From NCBI GenBank assembly GCA_010909725.1, contig JAACMV010000022.1, positions 186,001-250,000 of the forward strand: a stretch of 64,000 nucleotides of DNA, in the 5' to 3' direction. Each line of letters starts with the position of its first letter. Position 1 is the first letter of the stretch. The notes under the pieces are model-generated. The model saw nothing but the letters and a program-made list of their open reading frames with translations, was not told where the DNA came from and did no database searches. This document shows, in pieces, positions 50,192-60,061 of the stretch. The stretch comes from Picochlorum sp. 'celeri'. Taxonomy: Eukaryota > Chlorophyta > Trebouxiophyceae. The position numbers and the translations under genes were made by a program.

Positions 50192-51691
50192 TTAGTTTTC
50201 AAAATATGGGTTTCCAAGTCCACCATATTGGTTTGGGGATGGCATACCATAGCCTGCTGAATCAGGGAATGCCCTTGGTGGCATGCCATACATTTGGCTT
50301 GGATCCAATTGCATGCTTGGAGGTGCGATGTTTGGAGGCCTTTGGGGCAGCGGTGGAACAGATCCTGGATTCCTGTACAAGTTCATGTTGCTCATGCCCT
50401 GAATCAAAGGATGGTCCATGTCGCCTTCCATCCCTGGGTTGCCAAACATCGTTGTTGGCTGGCTCATGGGCACTCCGATGGGTCTCTGTGGAGTAAGCAT
50501 CGGTGGCATACCAAGTCCCTGTGGATTCTGAGGGGGCAAGCCTTGTCCTGATGCCACTGCTGCCATGAGGAGCTGAGCCTTTACACCAGATGGTGGCACC
50601 TTTGGATGTCGTCCCCATGAGCACTTCAACTTTCTTCCGGCAAGAACCTGTGAATTCAATCCGACAATTGCGTCCACAGCTTCCTCATGTGTCTTGTAAC
50701 GAACAAACCCAAAATTACCCTTGCGGTGGAGCTTCATCTCCATGATTGTTCCAAACTTTCCAAAATGATTTCTCAATTCTGGCTCAGGTACATTCCCAGG
50801 AATGTTACCAACATATACGTTTGTGTTCGTCGGATCCAAATGGTCCAGAGCATTTGGGTTTGCTGGAACAGATGACTCTGTCTTGTGCTGAGCCCACCCA
50901 CACCGAATACAACGAGACCCAATCTGAGCGCCATCCATTGTTTCGATAGCGTATTTGGCTTCATCCTTTGTGGAAAATGATACAAAGCCATACCCTCGGC
51001 TCCTTCCAGTCGAATGGTCCCACATGACCCTTGCATCACTGCACCCTGAGCAGGAAGAAAAGGATTCCATCAATATGGAATCTGTCACCTCTGGTGACAA
51101 GTCGCCAACAAAAATGTGATGGTGGGATCCCAATTCTTCCTCTTTTTCTCTCTGCAGGGCCCAGTTCACCTTCATCTGCTGACCAAAAAGAGAGATACCA
51201 ACAACCTTGTTGAGAGCCTCTTCTGCATACGATCTGCTCACAAATCTTGCAAATCCATACCCAGCAGACATTCCAGTTGCTCTATCCTTGATCACTTTCA
51301 GTTCGTGAATGCCTTCCATACCGGCAAAAACACCCTGAAGAACCATATCGTTCACAAATGGGTGCAGGTTGCCCAAATACAGCGTACTCTGATTGTGAGT
51401 CTGCTGTTTCCCGCGATGCTCTTTGAACGAGTTTGTCTCTTGTTCTTCATCCTTCTCCACTTGATCAGCAATGCTGTTATTCTTCTCACTCAACTGCTCC
51501 TCCTCCACAACAAGAGCTCCCTTACTGAACTTGTTATTCTGCAACGACTCGTCCACATCAGTGTCTTGTTGGTCTGAACTCGTGTCATCTCGTTCACTCT
51601 GTACACCCTGCTCTTTCAAAGACTCTTTTTCAATCTTCTCGCTGTTCGAGCCTCCCGCCACGACAGCATCCTTCTCTTCTGTCCCAGTCAT
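50192..51691 (-). CDS. Three-RRM RNA-binding protein (UBP1/TIA-1/PUB1-like)
   Basis: A single exon of 499 residues. An acidic, Gln/Ser-rich N-terminus (~100 residues) precedes three RRM domains. RNP2/RNP1 pairs are LYLGNLHPFV / GYGFARFV, IFVGDLSPEVT / RGYGFVSF, and VYVGNIPGNV / NFGFVRYK. The C-terminal ~110 residues are Pro/Met/Gly-rich. The domain order and the last RRM's VDAIVGLNSQVLAGRKLKCS resemble UBP1/TIA-1/Pub1/Nam8 proteins, which bind U-rich RNA in splicing, mRNA stability and stress granules. The ATG at 51691 is the first in frame after a TTG. Its 3' end lies 232 bp from the CRM stop. Confidence 0.88.
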   Translation of the reverse strand: MTGTEEKDAVVAGGSNSEKIEKESLKEQGVQSERDDTSSDQQDTDVDESLQNNKFSKGALVVEEEQLSEKNNSIADQVEKDEEQETNSFKEHRGKQQTHNQSTLYLGNLHPFVNDMVLQGVFAGMEGIHELKVIKDRATGMSAGYGFARFVSRSYAEEALNKVVGISLFGQQMKVNWALQREKEEELGSHHHIFVGDLSPEVTDSILMESFSSCSGCSDARVMWDHSTGRSRGYGFVSFSTKDEAKYAIETMDGAQIGSRCIRCGWAQHKTESSVPANPNALDHLDPTNTNVYVGNIPGNVPEPELRNHFGKFGTIMEMKLHRKGNFGFVRYKTHEEAVDAIVGLNSQVLAGRKLKCSWGRHPKVPPSGVKAQLLMAAVASGQGLPPQNPQGLGMPPMLTPQRPIGVPMSQPTTMFGNPGMEGDMDHPLIQGMSNMNLYRNPGSVPPLPQRPPNIAPPSMQLDPSQMYGMPPRAFPDSAGYGMPSPNQYGGLGNPYFEN

Positions 51692-52676
51692 GTGTACCTT
51701 TGGACACAATATTTGTTCTCACACAAGTATTCGTTCAACCAACTGATTCAGTTTGTGTATCACTCTGAAACCCACACCCCCTCTTCCAAGCACACCTACG
51801 TTTCTTCGAGACGACCAGTATAGGACACCAACCAACTATGCAGCACTGAAGTCTGCTGCACTGAAAGGAAAAAACAGGGAAAACACTCAAATGGCGGTCC
51901 GTATGAATGTGCGTTCCTGCACAACATCATGATTTTGAATAACATCGTAACAGTTGCAGAAAAGCCCCACTGCTGTATCCACCCTTGGATGCCGCCATCA
52001 CCATGACAAGGCTCACAACTGTCCTGTTTTTTGGCCCTCTCAAGAGTCCCCCAGGACCACAGGAAACACCTTCATCACCACCCCTCCCCGAACCTCTTAG
52101 AACCAACACATAATTATTTAAAAAAGTATTCGATGCACGAGGATCCCCCATGATGCCACGAGACGTCCCGAGGTGTCCAACGACGATCAACTTTCGGCGT
52201 AGTAGGTTGCACCAAACCGACACTGTTCCGTTATTTTATCATTCCATCCTTGGTGGATATCACTTGAAATATCCATATGAGTAAGGACAACGCAGCAAAC
52301 ACCAATAAGAAGGAGCCGTCAACCACACTCGGACATCTCCAAGCACAAGAGGAAAACGGAGAGGGTTTTCATAGTAATTGCTCAGAAACGTACCATATAA
52401 CACGTATATAGAAGACAGAAATTCATTAAATTAATTAGATGCCAAAGGAGGAGACGCTGGCTCTTGTGCCTGCCTGTACCCAATGATCGAATGGCGTAAC
52501 CGTGTGCCAGTCAGATATCATCCACACACTGCAGTATGGCCATGGCCCAGGTCAAATGAACATGGATTTGGGGTTCCGTATGTATGTAATACATGTGTCT
52601 ATGTATAGAAATATATATATAAACAGATAGGTAGGTAGGTGATACTAAAGAATGGGGTTGATTGTTGCATAGAAAA
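51692..52676. other. Intergenic, 985 bp, no clear gene
   Basis: The region holds the promoter and 5' UTR of the three-RRM gene and the 3' UTR of the transporter gene. A 44-codon plus-strand ORF starts at 52277 (MSKDNAANTNKKEP), but it has no homology I know. A minus-strand frame near 51927-52223 lacks a proper start. It is the longest gap and may hide an RNA gene or a 5' UTR intron. Confidence 0.4.
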
Positions 52677-54093
52677 TCATCTGGGTAACAAGTCTGGAGA
52701 TTTGGCAATTGATGTCATGCTCACCTCTCCACCACCCAAGCTTCCTAGACTTGCCGATTGATCAAAACTTATATCATCATATCCTTGTCTGGAAAGAGCA
52801 ATGTGGTCCATGCTTGGGGAAAGTTGCATTGATGATGATTTTGTGGGCTGCCTGGTGATGCTTGGTTGTCCTTTGGTGCCTCCTGCACAACAATATAATA
52901 ATAACATTATACGCTGGGCTCAAAAAAAATAGAAACCAAAGGGTTTCTGATACGTACCGAGACTGAAGAAGAGATGCATGGAGATGAAAACGACTGAGAC
53001 ACCAATGACAAAGTTGAGTGTCAATGGGTGGCCAAAAAGAGCTGCGCTCATCAACCCGGTCAGGATTGTAGCAATCGTGGACGAATATTTCTTCAGGATT
53101 GTGTCTGCGAATTTGAAGAAAAAACTGGACAGAATACCCTGAAAGGCATTGTTCACGATCAGGGCAAACGTGACTGTTGTGAATCCAGCAAACAGGCCAT
53201 TGTGAATCACATCAATTCCACCAAAGAGGGACAACAGTATCACGCCAACGACATTGAAACACGCTCCATAAAAGTACAGAAAGAAATTTTGTAGCAATAC
53301 GCTCGTTTCCATATTCTTTTTCAGTGCAAATTCATTGTACACAGAGGCAAGGGATGGGATTGTGATTGATCCCAATGTATACAATACTGCTGCGGGTGAC
53401 ATGATGTCTGCGTATTTTGAATTCTCACATGAGCTAAGTTGATTGACTGTTATACCTGCGACGAGAAGGAAGAGAGCTTCCCACTGAAATACGCTGAATT
53501 GGCGTCTCAAGACACTCCTCATCAGGAGAGCAATCACAAAAATCTGCACAGTGCAATGATGCGTCATTATATTCATGCATGCATGCAATAGTATTGTTGC
53601 GTGAAAGGCAGCTTACCTTTAAATTAGAAAGCATTTTCGCTGTGGTGGGTTTGAAATAAAGCTGCATCACAAACTTGAGGTAATTGTTCACGGCATACAA
53701 GGCAGCTGGAATGGCCAGCAGGCGATTGTGATAGGCGTCTTTATAAAATGACGATATGCTTTTATATAAAGGAGGTCCCGGTCTCCCTGATCCATACATG
53801 ACAAGGGTTCCTAGAGCAAATATAGTCTTTGCTATTTCTACCAACAGGTTGACACTCACAGGGCTGAAAGAAAATGTACCATGCTCATCTTTTGCCATGT
53901 GAACAAGCACAGGAGCCAATCCTACACAAGATCCCACACAGTCAGATGTGACAATAATACCCAACAGGGCCATCAGTAGATGCTTCGTACCGATTAAAAA
54001 ACAGTCTCCGCATACCATCCAAATCTTCCAAACGTTACTCAGTTGAGATCCCCTGGCTTTTTTTGTATCATCGTACGCTGTAAATGATTTTGA
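52677..54093 (-). CDS. Nucleotide-sugar transporter (UTR6/CMP-sialic acid transporter-like)
   Basis: These Golgi or ER antiporters import nucleotide sugars for glycosylation. Exons are inferred at 54093-53991, 53921-53617, 53543-52958 and 52882-52677, giving 399 residues without the first exon. About ten membrane segments are present, with FSFSPVSVNLLVEIAKTIFA, AALYAVNNYLKFVMQLYFKP, PTTAKMLSNLK, QWEALFLLVAGITVNQLSS, SLASVYNEFALKKNMETSVL, GILSSFFFKFADTILKKYSS and FVIGVSVVFISMHLFFSLG, very close to plant UTR6-type proteins. Introns of 69, 73 and 75 nt have GTACGA, GTAAGC and GTACGT donors; the first is a stop-free multiple of three. The initiator exon upstream of 54094 is unresolved; an ATG directly followed by a GTACGC donor near 54217 is one option. 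Confidence 0.83.
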
Positions 54094-54557
54094 CTGCAAA
54101 AGAATGCAAATGACGTGATTGATCAGCGGATCAAGTCCTGGTACGCGAGTTGAAGGACAATACAAACGTCATTGACGTACACTACGACTCTTGCTGGCCG
54201 ACCCAGGCGTACCATGTGCCTCATGGAATGGACTTTCGATTGATGTTTTCATCTATATGGGTGCTGCGTCGAATCTATGCAAAAGAGTCAAGTCAACAAT
54301 TACTTGTAACTGTCTCAGCGGCCACACGGGCGGGCGGTGGGGCCATCTTTTGACGGTGTTTTATAAAATAATGATAGAATTGTATCTGTGGGGAGGCTTG
54401 GCAGTCCAAGCAAGCTATCAATACGAATGCATGCTCATGTGGCGCCGTTGGGAGCAAGCATGCTGCCATGACAATGGCTCACCTTTAGTATTGGTAATCT
54501 GGCATCCCTCGTCATGAAAAAGAGGTATTTCATGCACAATGTGAGTCATCACGTGCG
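54094..54557. other. Region holding the unresolved first exon of the transporter gene
   Basis: The region lies upstream of the second transporter exon and downstream of the SERRATE stop. It should hold the transporter's promoter and start exon. The plus-strand ORFs look like shadows or random frames. Confidence 0.4.
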
Positions 54558-56177
54558 TTACAAGTCACCATAATCTAACATTGATCTATTATTCTGAGGG
54601 GCATCAAGGTCGAAATAGCCACGTCCTCCTCGCCCACCTCGTCCGCCACGCCCTCCTCCTGGTACAGGCATGAGCATGACTGGTGTCACACCACCCCGGC
54701 CACCAGAAGACATCAGTAGCTGACCACCCATCATGGAGGGGTCAATGTACATCATTTGATTTCTTCCGCCACCCCTGCCGTGGCGGCCTCCTCCTCGGCC
54801 CCCGCCTCTACCACCACCTCTCTTGCTTTCCCTGTCCTTGACCGATAAATAATTTTCCCTGTAGATAGTATCCAATATTCTCTCCTTTTCTGCTTCAAGC
54901 ACATGAGCGTGTTTATTTTTAATGTGCTTCACAACAAACTCGCGAGCAACGAATAATTTGTTGCTTAATTTGTTGCCCCATTTGTTTTCCTCATGCTTGA
55001 CAATCTGACTGTCGATGAACTTTTCCAACTCTTGTTCAACCTTGTCATCCTTTATCATCTTCATCACCGGAGAACCTTGGGATATTCTATTGGCCCAACG
55101 TTTGCATATTTTTGTCTCGTGAGTCTTCAAATCCCTCAGTGATGCCTTGTACTCTTCTGGCTCCTTTGACTCGCCCTCGGCCTGTGTTGACTCTTGTGGG
55201 CGCACTATTCTCTTTGCAATCTTACGCGAATAATCTTGCTCAAATCCATATTCTTTGCACCCATAATAGTCAACTCCATGCACAATCCACAGATACTGCA
55301 TCAAATCATCCAGCTGCTTCACATCAAAGGAGTCATCATCCACAGCATACGCAGCAAGCGCTGTCTCTTCATCCTCCTCCTCCTGTCCCTTTTCTTGGTC
55401 TTTCATCTCTTTATCTCCCTCTACTTCCTCATCCTGCTCCATGGGCTCACCCTCATCCTTCTTCTCGTCCTGCTGCTCTTCTTCTGGCTCAACCTCTCCT
55501 GCTGGAACAAACGGATTGCCCCCCAACCCTACTTCAGAATCCAACTTTCTAATCAATCGTTTCGCCGTCTTAAAATCCATGTACTGTGCCCTCCTATCAT
55601 TCACCACAGGAAACGCCATTCTAAAATCCTCTGGCTTTCCATCATCCGACAGATCCACATCATCCCCTATATCCACATACGCATACGGCCCCAACGGAAT
55701 CTTCCTTCCAGAAGGAATACCTTTCTCCGCCACAAACCGAGCCGCTGCCTTCACACTATCCTTCTTCTTCTCCACACACACTTTGATCTCTCGAGGATCA
55801 TACCTCTGCCTGAGCGCTGGATCATTCTTCTTCCGCTCAAACTCCGCCTTCGTCTCATTTCCATAAAAGTCAGCCAAATATCTATCATATTCTGATTTTG
55901 CATACTCGGGAGACGCATCGTTACGCAAGCCCCCCATAAATTCTCTAAATGTCATTGGGGCCTGACGACGGTCACCCCCGTGGTACGGCCTTCCTCGCCC
56001 TCCACGCCCACCTCTGTAGTCATCATCCCTACGAAATCGTTTATTTCCATAAGAAGAGGGCGAAGGACGCCGTTCTCTGTCAAATGGTGGAGACCTGCTC
56101 CTCTGCCGACCTCCTCTTCCACCTCCATATGGAGAACTCGGCGAACCACGCCTTCGACCACCTCCACTATAGTCCAT
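54558..56177 (-). CDS. SERRATE/ARS2-like RNA-processing protein
   Basis: SERRATE/ARS2 links the nuclear cap-binding complex to miRNA and snRNA processing and RNA decay. A single exon of 539 residues from the Met of MDYSGGGRRRG (an upstream Met at 56213 is possible). The N-terminus is Arg/Gly/Ser-rich. Then MTFREFMGGLRNDASPEYAK and FERKKNDPALRQRYDPREIK (the ARS2 N-terminal helical unit), a long acidic region, YLWIVHGVDYYGCKEYGF, and REFVVKHIKNKHAHVLE, the zinc-finger region. The two His of the C2H2 finger are kept (KHIKNKH), but the Cys pair before it is absent (KWGNKLSNKLF). The C-terminus has RGG repeats. Confidence 0.83.
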   Translation of the reverse strand: MDYSGGGRRRGSPSSPYGGGRGGRQRSRSPPFDRERRPSPSSYGNKRFRRDDDYRGGRGGRGRPYHGGDRRQAPMTFREFMGGLRNDASPEYAKSEYDRYLADFYGNETKAEFERKKNDPALRQRYDPREIKVCVEKKKDSVKAAARFVAEKGIPSGRKIPLGPYAYVDIGDDVDLSDDGKPEDFRMAFPVVNDRRAQYMDFKTAKRLIRKLDSEVGLGGNPFVPAGEVEPEEEQQDEKKDEGEPMEQDEEVEGDKEMKDQEKGQEEEDEETALAAYAVDDDSFDVKQLDDLMQYLWIVHGVDYYGCKEYGFEQDYSRKIAKRIVRPQESTQAEGESKEPEEYKASLRDLKTHETKICKRWANRISQGSPVMKMIKDDKVEQELEKFIDSQIVKHEENKWGNKLSNKLFVAREFVVKHIKNKHAHVLEAEKERILDTIYRENYLSVKDRESKRGGGRGGGRGGGRHGRGGGRNQMMYIDPSMMGGQLLMSSGGRGGVTPVMLMPVPGGGRGGRGGRGGRGYFDLDAPQNNRSMLDYGDL

Positions 56178-56415
56178 TATAAATATGTTGGAATATAATT
56201 GAGCCGGTTTCATCGTCCTCACACCCTAGCACTGACATCAGGGAGACTTGGCCAAACTAATTCAGCAATTATTTAATGTTTTAATTACAGTCGAGTCCGA
56301 ACCGGAAACACGAGCTCATTGTGGGACAGTTTTCTTTGAGTCATTCAAAAGAACAATACCTGGTATTGTATCAAAGCAAGTCAACAACTACTACTACTAC
56401 AAAGCTCCTGTCGTC

Positions 56416-57249
56416 ATGGTTCTTGCGTCGAAAAGTCTTGACACAGAGCAGCAAATAGAGCACACCCTTGTGGTTACAAATGCGGCTGTGTTGGCATTGG
56501 ATGAGATACAAGAGACTGTATTGGGTGATTCTATAGTTGGCAAAGGGCGTCGTCGGGTGGATGTGATGACGGGTGCATTGCGAGTGTACGAGTCTCGTCG
56601 AATTGAGGTACCATATGATTCTGTGGTGGTATATGTAGAGAAACCTGGGAATTATGGCCATGTGACAATGACAAGGGAAGAAAAGAGGTCGCTGATTGTG
56701 GCTGGTTTGAAAATGACGAGGCCAGGTGGGTTGTTTGTGGTGGTGGATCATGGGGGTGATGAGGGATTGAAGCATATGTTGGTCATGTCGGGGTGCACAT
56801 CGGTGACATGCGAGGAGAAGGAGGGTTCTATGGTGGTGGCCACGGGGAGAAAGTTTGAGAAGAAGGAGGCATCTGCGATTCAACTGAATCTTGGTGGTGG
56901 GTCAACGGCGTGGAAGGTGAGTGCTGATGATGAGGATGAGGAGTTGATCGATGAGGATGATTTGTTGGTAGAAGATGATGATATGGCGGGTGTTGTGGAG
57001 GCGGCTCCTGTGTCTGGGACTGGGCCTGCGGTGAAAAAGGCGTGTGCAAACTGTACATGTGGGCGGGCGGAAGGCAAGATGACCAAGCTGACAAAGGATA
57101 TGATTGAGAATCCGCAGTCTGGATGTGGTAGTTGTGCGTTAGGGGATGCGTTTCGATGTGCGGGTTGTCCGTATAGAGGGCTTCCTGCGTTTGAGATGGG
57201 TAAAAAGATTGAGTTACCTCCAGACTTTTTAGTGGATGACCTGGCATAA
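56416..57249 (+). CDS. DRE2: Anamorsin/DRE2 (CIAPIN1), cytosolic Fe-S assembly
   Basis: DRE2 receives electrons from the diflavin reductase TAH18 in early cytosolic iron-sulfur protein assembly. A single exon of 277 residues from the first ATG. The N-terminal ~150 residues are a methyltransferase-like domain ([16 protein letters not shown]). After an acidic linker, the two cluster motifs follow: [14 protein letters not shown] and [20 protein letters not shown]. The second (CxxC...CxxC) is complete. The first motif in the family is C-x8-C-x2-C-x-C; here the first Cys is replaced (Gly nine residues before the next Cys), leaving three. The upstream frame is open but has no ATG. Confidence 0.9.
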   Translation: MVLASKSLDTEQQIEHTLVVTNAAVLALDEIQETVLGDSIVGKGRRRVDVMTGALRVYESRRIEVPYDSVVVYVEKPGNYGHVTMTREEKRSLIVAGLKMTRPGGLFVVVDHGGDEGLKHMLVMSGCTSVTCEEKEGSMVVATGRKFEKKEASAIQLNLGGGSTAWKVSADDEDEELIDEDDLLVEDDDMAGVVEAAPVSGTGPAVKKACANCTCGRAEGKMTKLTKDMIENPQSGCGSCALGDAFRCAGCPYRGLPAFEMGKKIELPPDFLVDDLA

Positions 57250-57367
57250 TTGCAATAAGTACTATTGTTCGTACACACTTGATAATTACAATTTCACCAT
57301 GTATTTAATATATATACACATATATATGTGGTATGGCCCCGCACTCGTTGTATTCATTGAGTGGTCA

Positions 57368-59610
57368 TCATCCACCCATGACTGGGTCGACGACACTCTT
57401 ATCACCTCCACTCAGGCCATGCTTGATGTTGTAGTCCATGCAGAGAGATTCCAACTCATCCATCTTTTCGGAATGCCTGTGAGAGAACCCTGCGATGACG
57501 ATGAAAGCGATGAAATGGAGTGCCAAGGCGTATATGACGATTGCGGATCGGGCAATCTTACTGCCCGAGACAAAAGCTGATCCAACAGCGTATGCTGCAC
57601 GGTCATGAATTGGCAGCTTGCGACGACGTGCCTCTCTCTCACGCGCTCGAAAGTCGTTGAATGGGTTCATCTTGTTCTCGTACTCTTTCATATACTTTTC
57701 TATCGACGCCCCTCCTTTCTCGATATCGCTGGTGGTTTTGGAGCCTCTTGAAATGTAGCCCTCTACATACTTGAGCCGCTCAACCAGAGCAATATTGTCC
57801 TCTTTGGCATTCTTGGACGCCTCCTTTGCATGATGTAGTTCGATTCGAAGATCTGATATCTCGCCTTCGAGATCGCTCACACGTTTTTTCAATCGATCTC
57901 GCTGAGCGCCAAGAGCATGTATCATCGATTTGTTTTCAATGCCACTTGTAGTCCTCTCAATACCGCTGCTGGACTGGCTGCCATCGCTTTGCTCGGGTGC
58001 TGCTGTTCTCGTCGCGAGCTCCAAGTCCTCCTCCAATTGTGCTATCAATTCTTCTTTCTGACTAATATGATCTTGTAACTCTTGTATCTTTCCAGTCGCG
58101 GAGCTGAGCGAGTCTTTTGATTCAGCAAGCTGCATTCTGAGGAGTGTCAAATTGCTCTCAAGTTTCTGGTTCTTCTCCAGAAGTGCAGACTCCATGCTGG
58201 AAATGTGTAACATCTCTGATTTCTTCGACTCATCATCTTCTTCATTATCGTCTTCATCTGCAGCAGAATTCTGTAGGATTGCCTTGAGCATTCGAATCTG
58301 CTGCTTGCTTTCTCTCAACTCTTCTTGACTTGGTCTGCTCATGAGTTGAGCTTCCAGTGCATTAATGTGGGATTCTTTTGCTTCAAGATTCGTCTGCAAA
58401 CCATATATTTTAGATTCCAATGTATCTTTATCTCTTTGATGGGCTAGAGAAACAGATTCGACTTCCTCACGAAGCTTGAGAATGTAGTCTCTCTGTGACT
58501 TGATTTCATCATGGAGTGCCTTTGTTTGGGTATCCTTTGTATGACCCCCTCTCGCCTTCACATCCTCAGGCTGAGGAGATTTCATCTTTTCTAGTAACGT
58601 ATCTCTTTCTGTTGATAATTCTGCCAGTCGCTGCTCAGCCCGCTCCACTTCTGCCATGGCAAGCTCGCTTTCTGATCGAGCAGCAGCTGCCACTTCCTCT
58701 CCCTTTTCTTGAGCGGCCAACAATTGAGCCTGCGTACTCGCATGCAACCTTTTAATTGTCTCTAGAGCACTTTGTGCCCTAGAAAGCTCTTTCTCTAATC
58801 GTTCTTCTCGTATGCGAGCTTCATCAGCAGTCCGTGCTTCCAGTTCTGCATCTGCTGCTGCGCGTGCCTCTTCAACTTCCTGCTCCTTTTCCACCAAATC
58901 TTCCTGCAATGAGCGAATTTTATCCTCCAATTTTCGAATCGTTAGATCTTGGTTCTTCAGCTCCTGTGATTCTTGTTTGAATTCATCCAACTCTGTTGTG
59001 ACATGAGCAAGCTTGGACTCCAGTGATGCAATTTTTGATGCAGAATCCTGCATGTATCATTCAACCAAATAATCAGCGTCACGCAAACGCCAAAGCAAAT
59101 CACGCATACAAAGCACGAACCAAGAAATTTCCGAGCAATGTTGACGGATCAGGGGCTTCCTGTAGTTTTTGAAAAATATCAAGAAAAGCACCCTCTGCAG
59201 ACTTGGACCTATTGGTCAGAGCATCAACTTCCACCTGATACTTCTTCAACAGAGGGGCCACTGCTTTGAACACTTCTGGCGCAACATTCTTCTTAAAATC
59301 TACGAGGAATGATACTGGATAGACCACAATAGCACGTAGCACCCAAAAATGAAAAGAAAAGACACACCTTTTGTACTCTCTGCCAACTCTTTCCTAGACT
59401 GCAATGATGACTCTTGCCTGCCAGCGATAGCCAGCCCACGCTCATCCAAATCCCCCCGTAAACCATCTAGATCAAAATCTACAGCGCAACAAGGTGTATG
59501 GTATCAATGCTAGCCGCAAAGCAACCTTGCTGCTGCTGTTGTGAGTACACAAACAAAACCTCACCTTGCCAGAAACGACAGACGGCATCCGCTGGAATCG
59601 ATTCCTCCAT
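57368..59610 (-). CDS. CASP golgin (CUX1-CASP family)
   Basis: CASP is a tail-anchored Golgi coiled-coil tether in retrograde transport. Four exons: 59610-59565, 59478-59368, 59299-59121 and 59047-57368, giving 671 residues. The first exons encode MEESIPADAVCRFWQ, DFDLDGLRGDLDERGLAIAG, RQESSLQSRKELAES and FKKNVAPEVFKAVAPLLKKY, the CASP N-terminal signature. A ~450-residue coiled coil follows, then the CASP C-terminal domain: YVEGYISRG, EKYMKEYENKMNPFNDFRAR, a basic ARRRKLPIHDRAAYAVGSAF, and the membrane anchor SAIVIYALALHFIAFIVIAG near 610-630. Introns have GTGAGG, GTGTGT and GTTCGT donors and GYAG acceptors. Confidence 0.9.
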
Positions 59611-60061
59611 AGTACGGTATTTCGTATCCAAATAACGCAAAATTCGATCGCTGGATTCGGAAATGAAGCCGCGTCACAGGAAGAAATCGTTGTGAATAAT
59701 TCTCTGCAACCGAAACGAACAAATCACGATGGGTTGCTTTTAGAGCAATCACTAGACTTTAAATGAATTCCATGTGCGTTTTAAGGGATTGCCAGAGAGG
59801 GATACGCGTGTTCTAGATCAGTTTGAATGCCATGGCAATTCCCTATTTGGATATTCAAACTCAGAAGATATTTTCGAACGAAACGCTGCACCGGAGTTTA
59901 TTTTATTCGCAAATACTATAACTAACTGTGATAGTGATTTCAATTGAGCATTAGGCCGACTGAAAGCAAAGGAGCGAGAGTTTGCTCTTAATTTTGCATG
60001 TTCAATTGCATTTTGCTATTAAAACGGGATTCCTAGATATTTCTCTGCTGCATTTACGACA
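59611..60061. other. Divergent promoter region of CASP and the HEAT-repeat gene
   Basis: The 451 bp separate two divergent starts. Frames here are short and the plus-strand ORF at 59566-59766 overlaps the CASP first exon. I see no RNA gene. Confidence 0.45.

Noticed and set aside
51927..52223. Minus-strand frame with hydrophobic VVSLVMVMAASKGG
   Set aside because: It lacks a credible ATG and does not fit Sec61 beta or another small membrane protein that I considered.
52277..52414. 44-codon plus-strand ORF in the 985-bp gap
   Set aside because: Hydrophilic and without known homology or splice support; kept only as a note in the gap entry.
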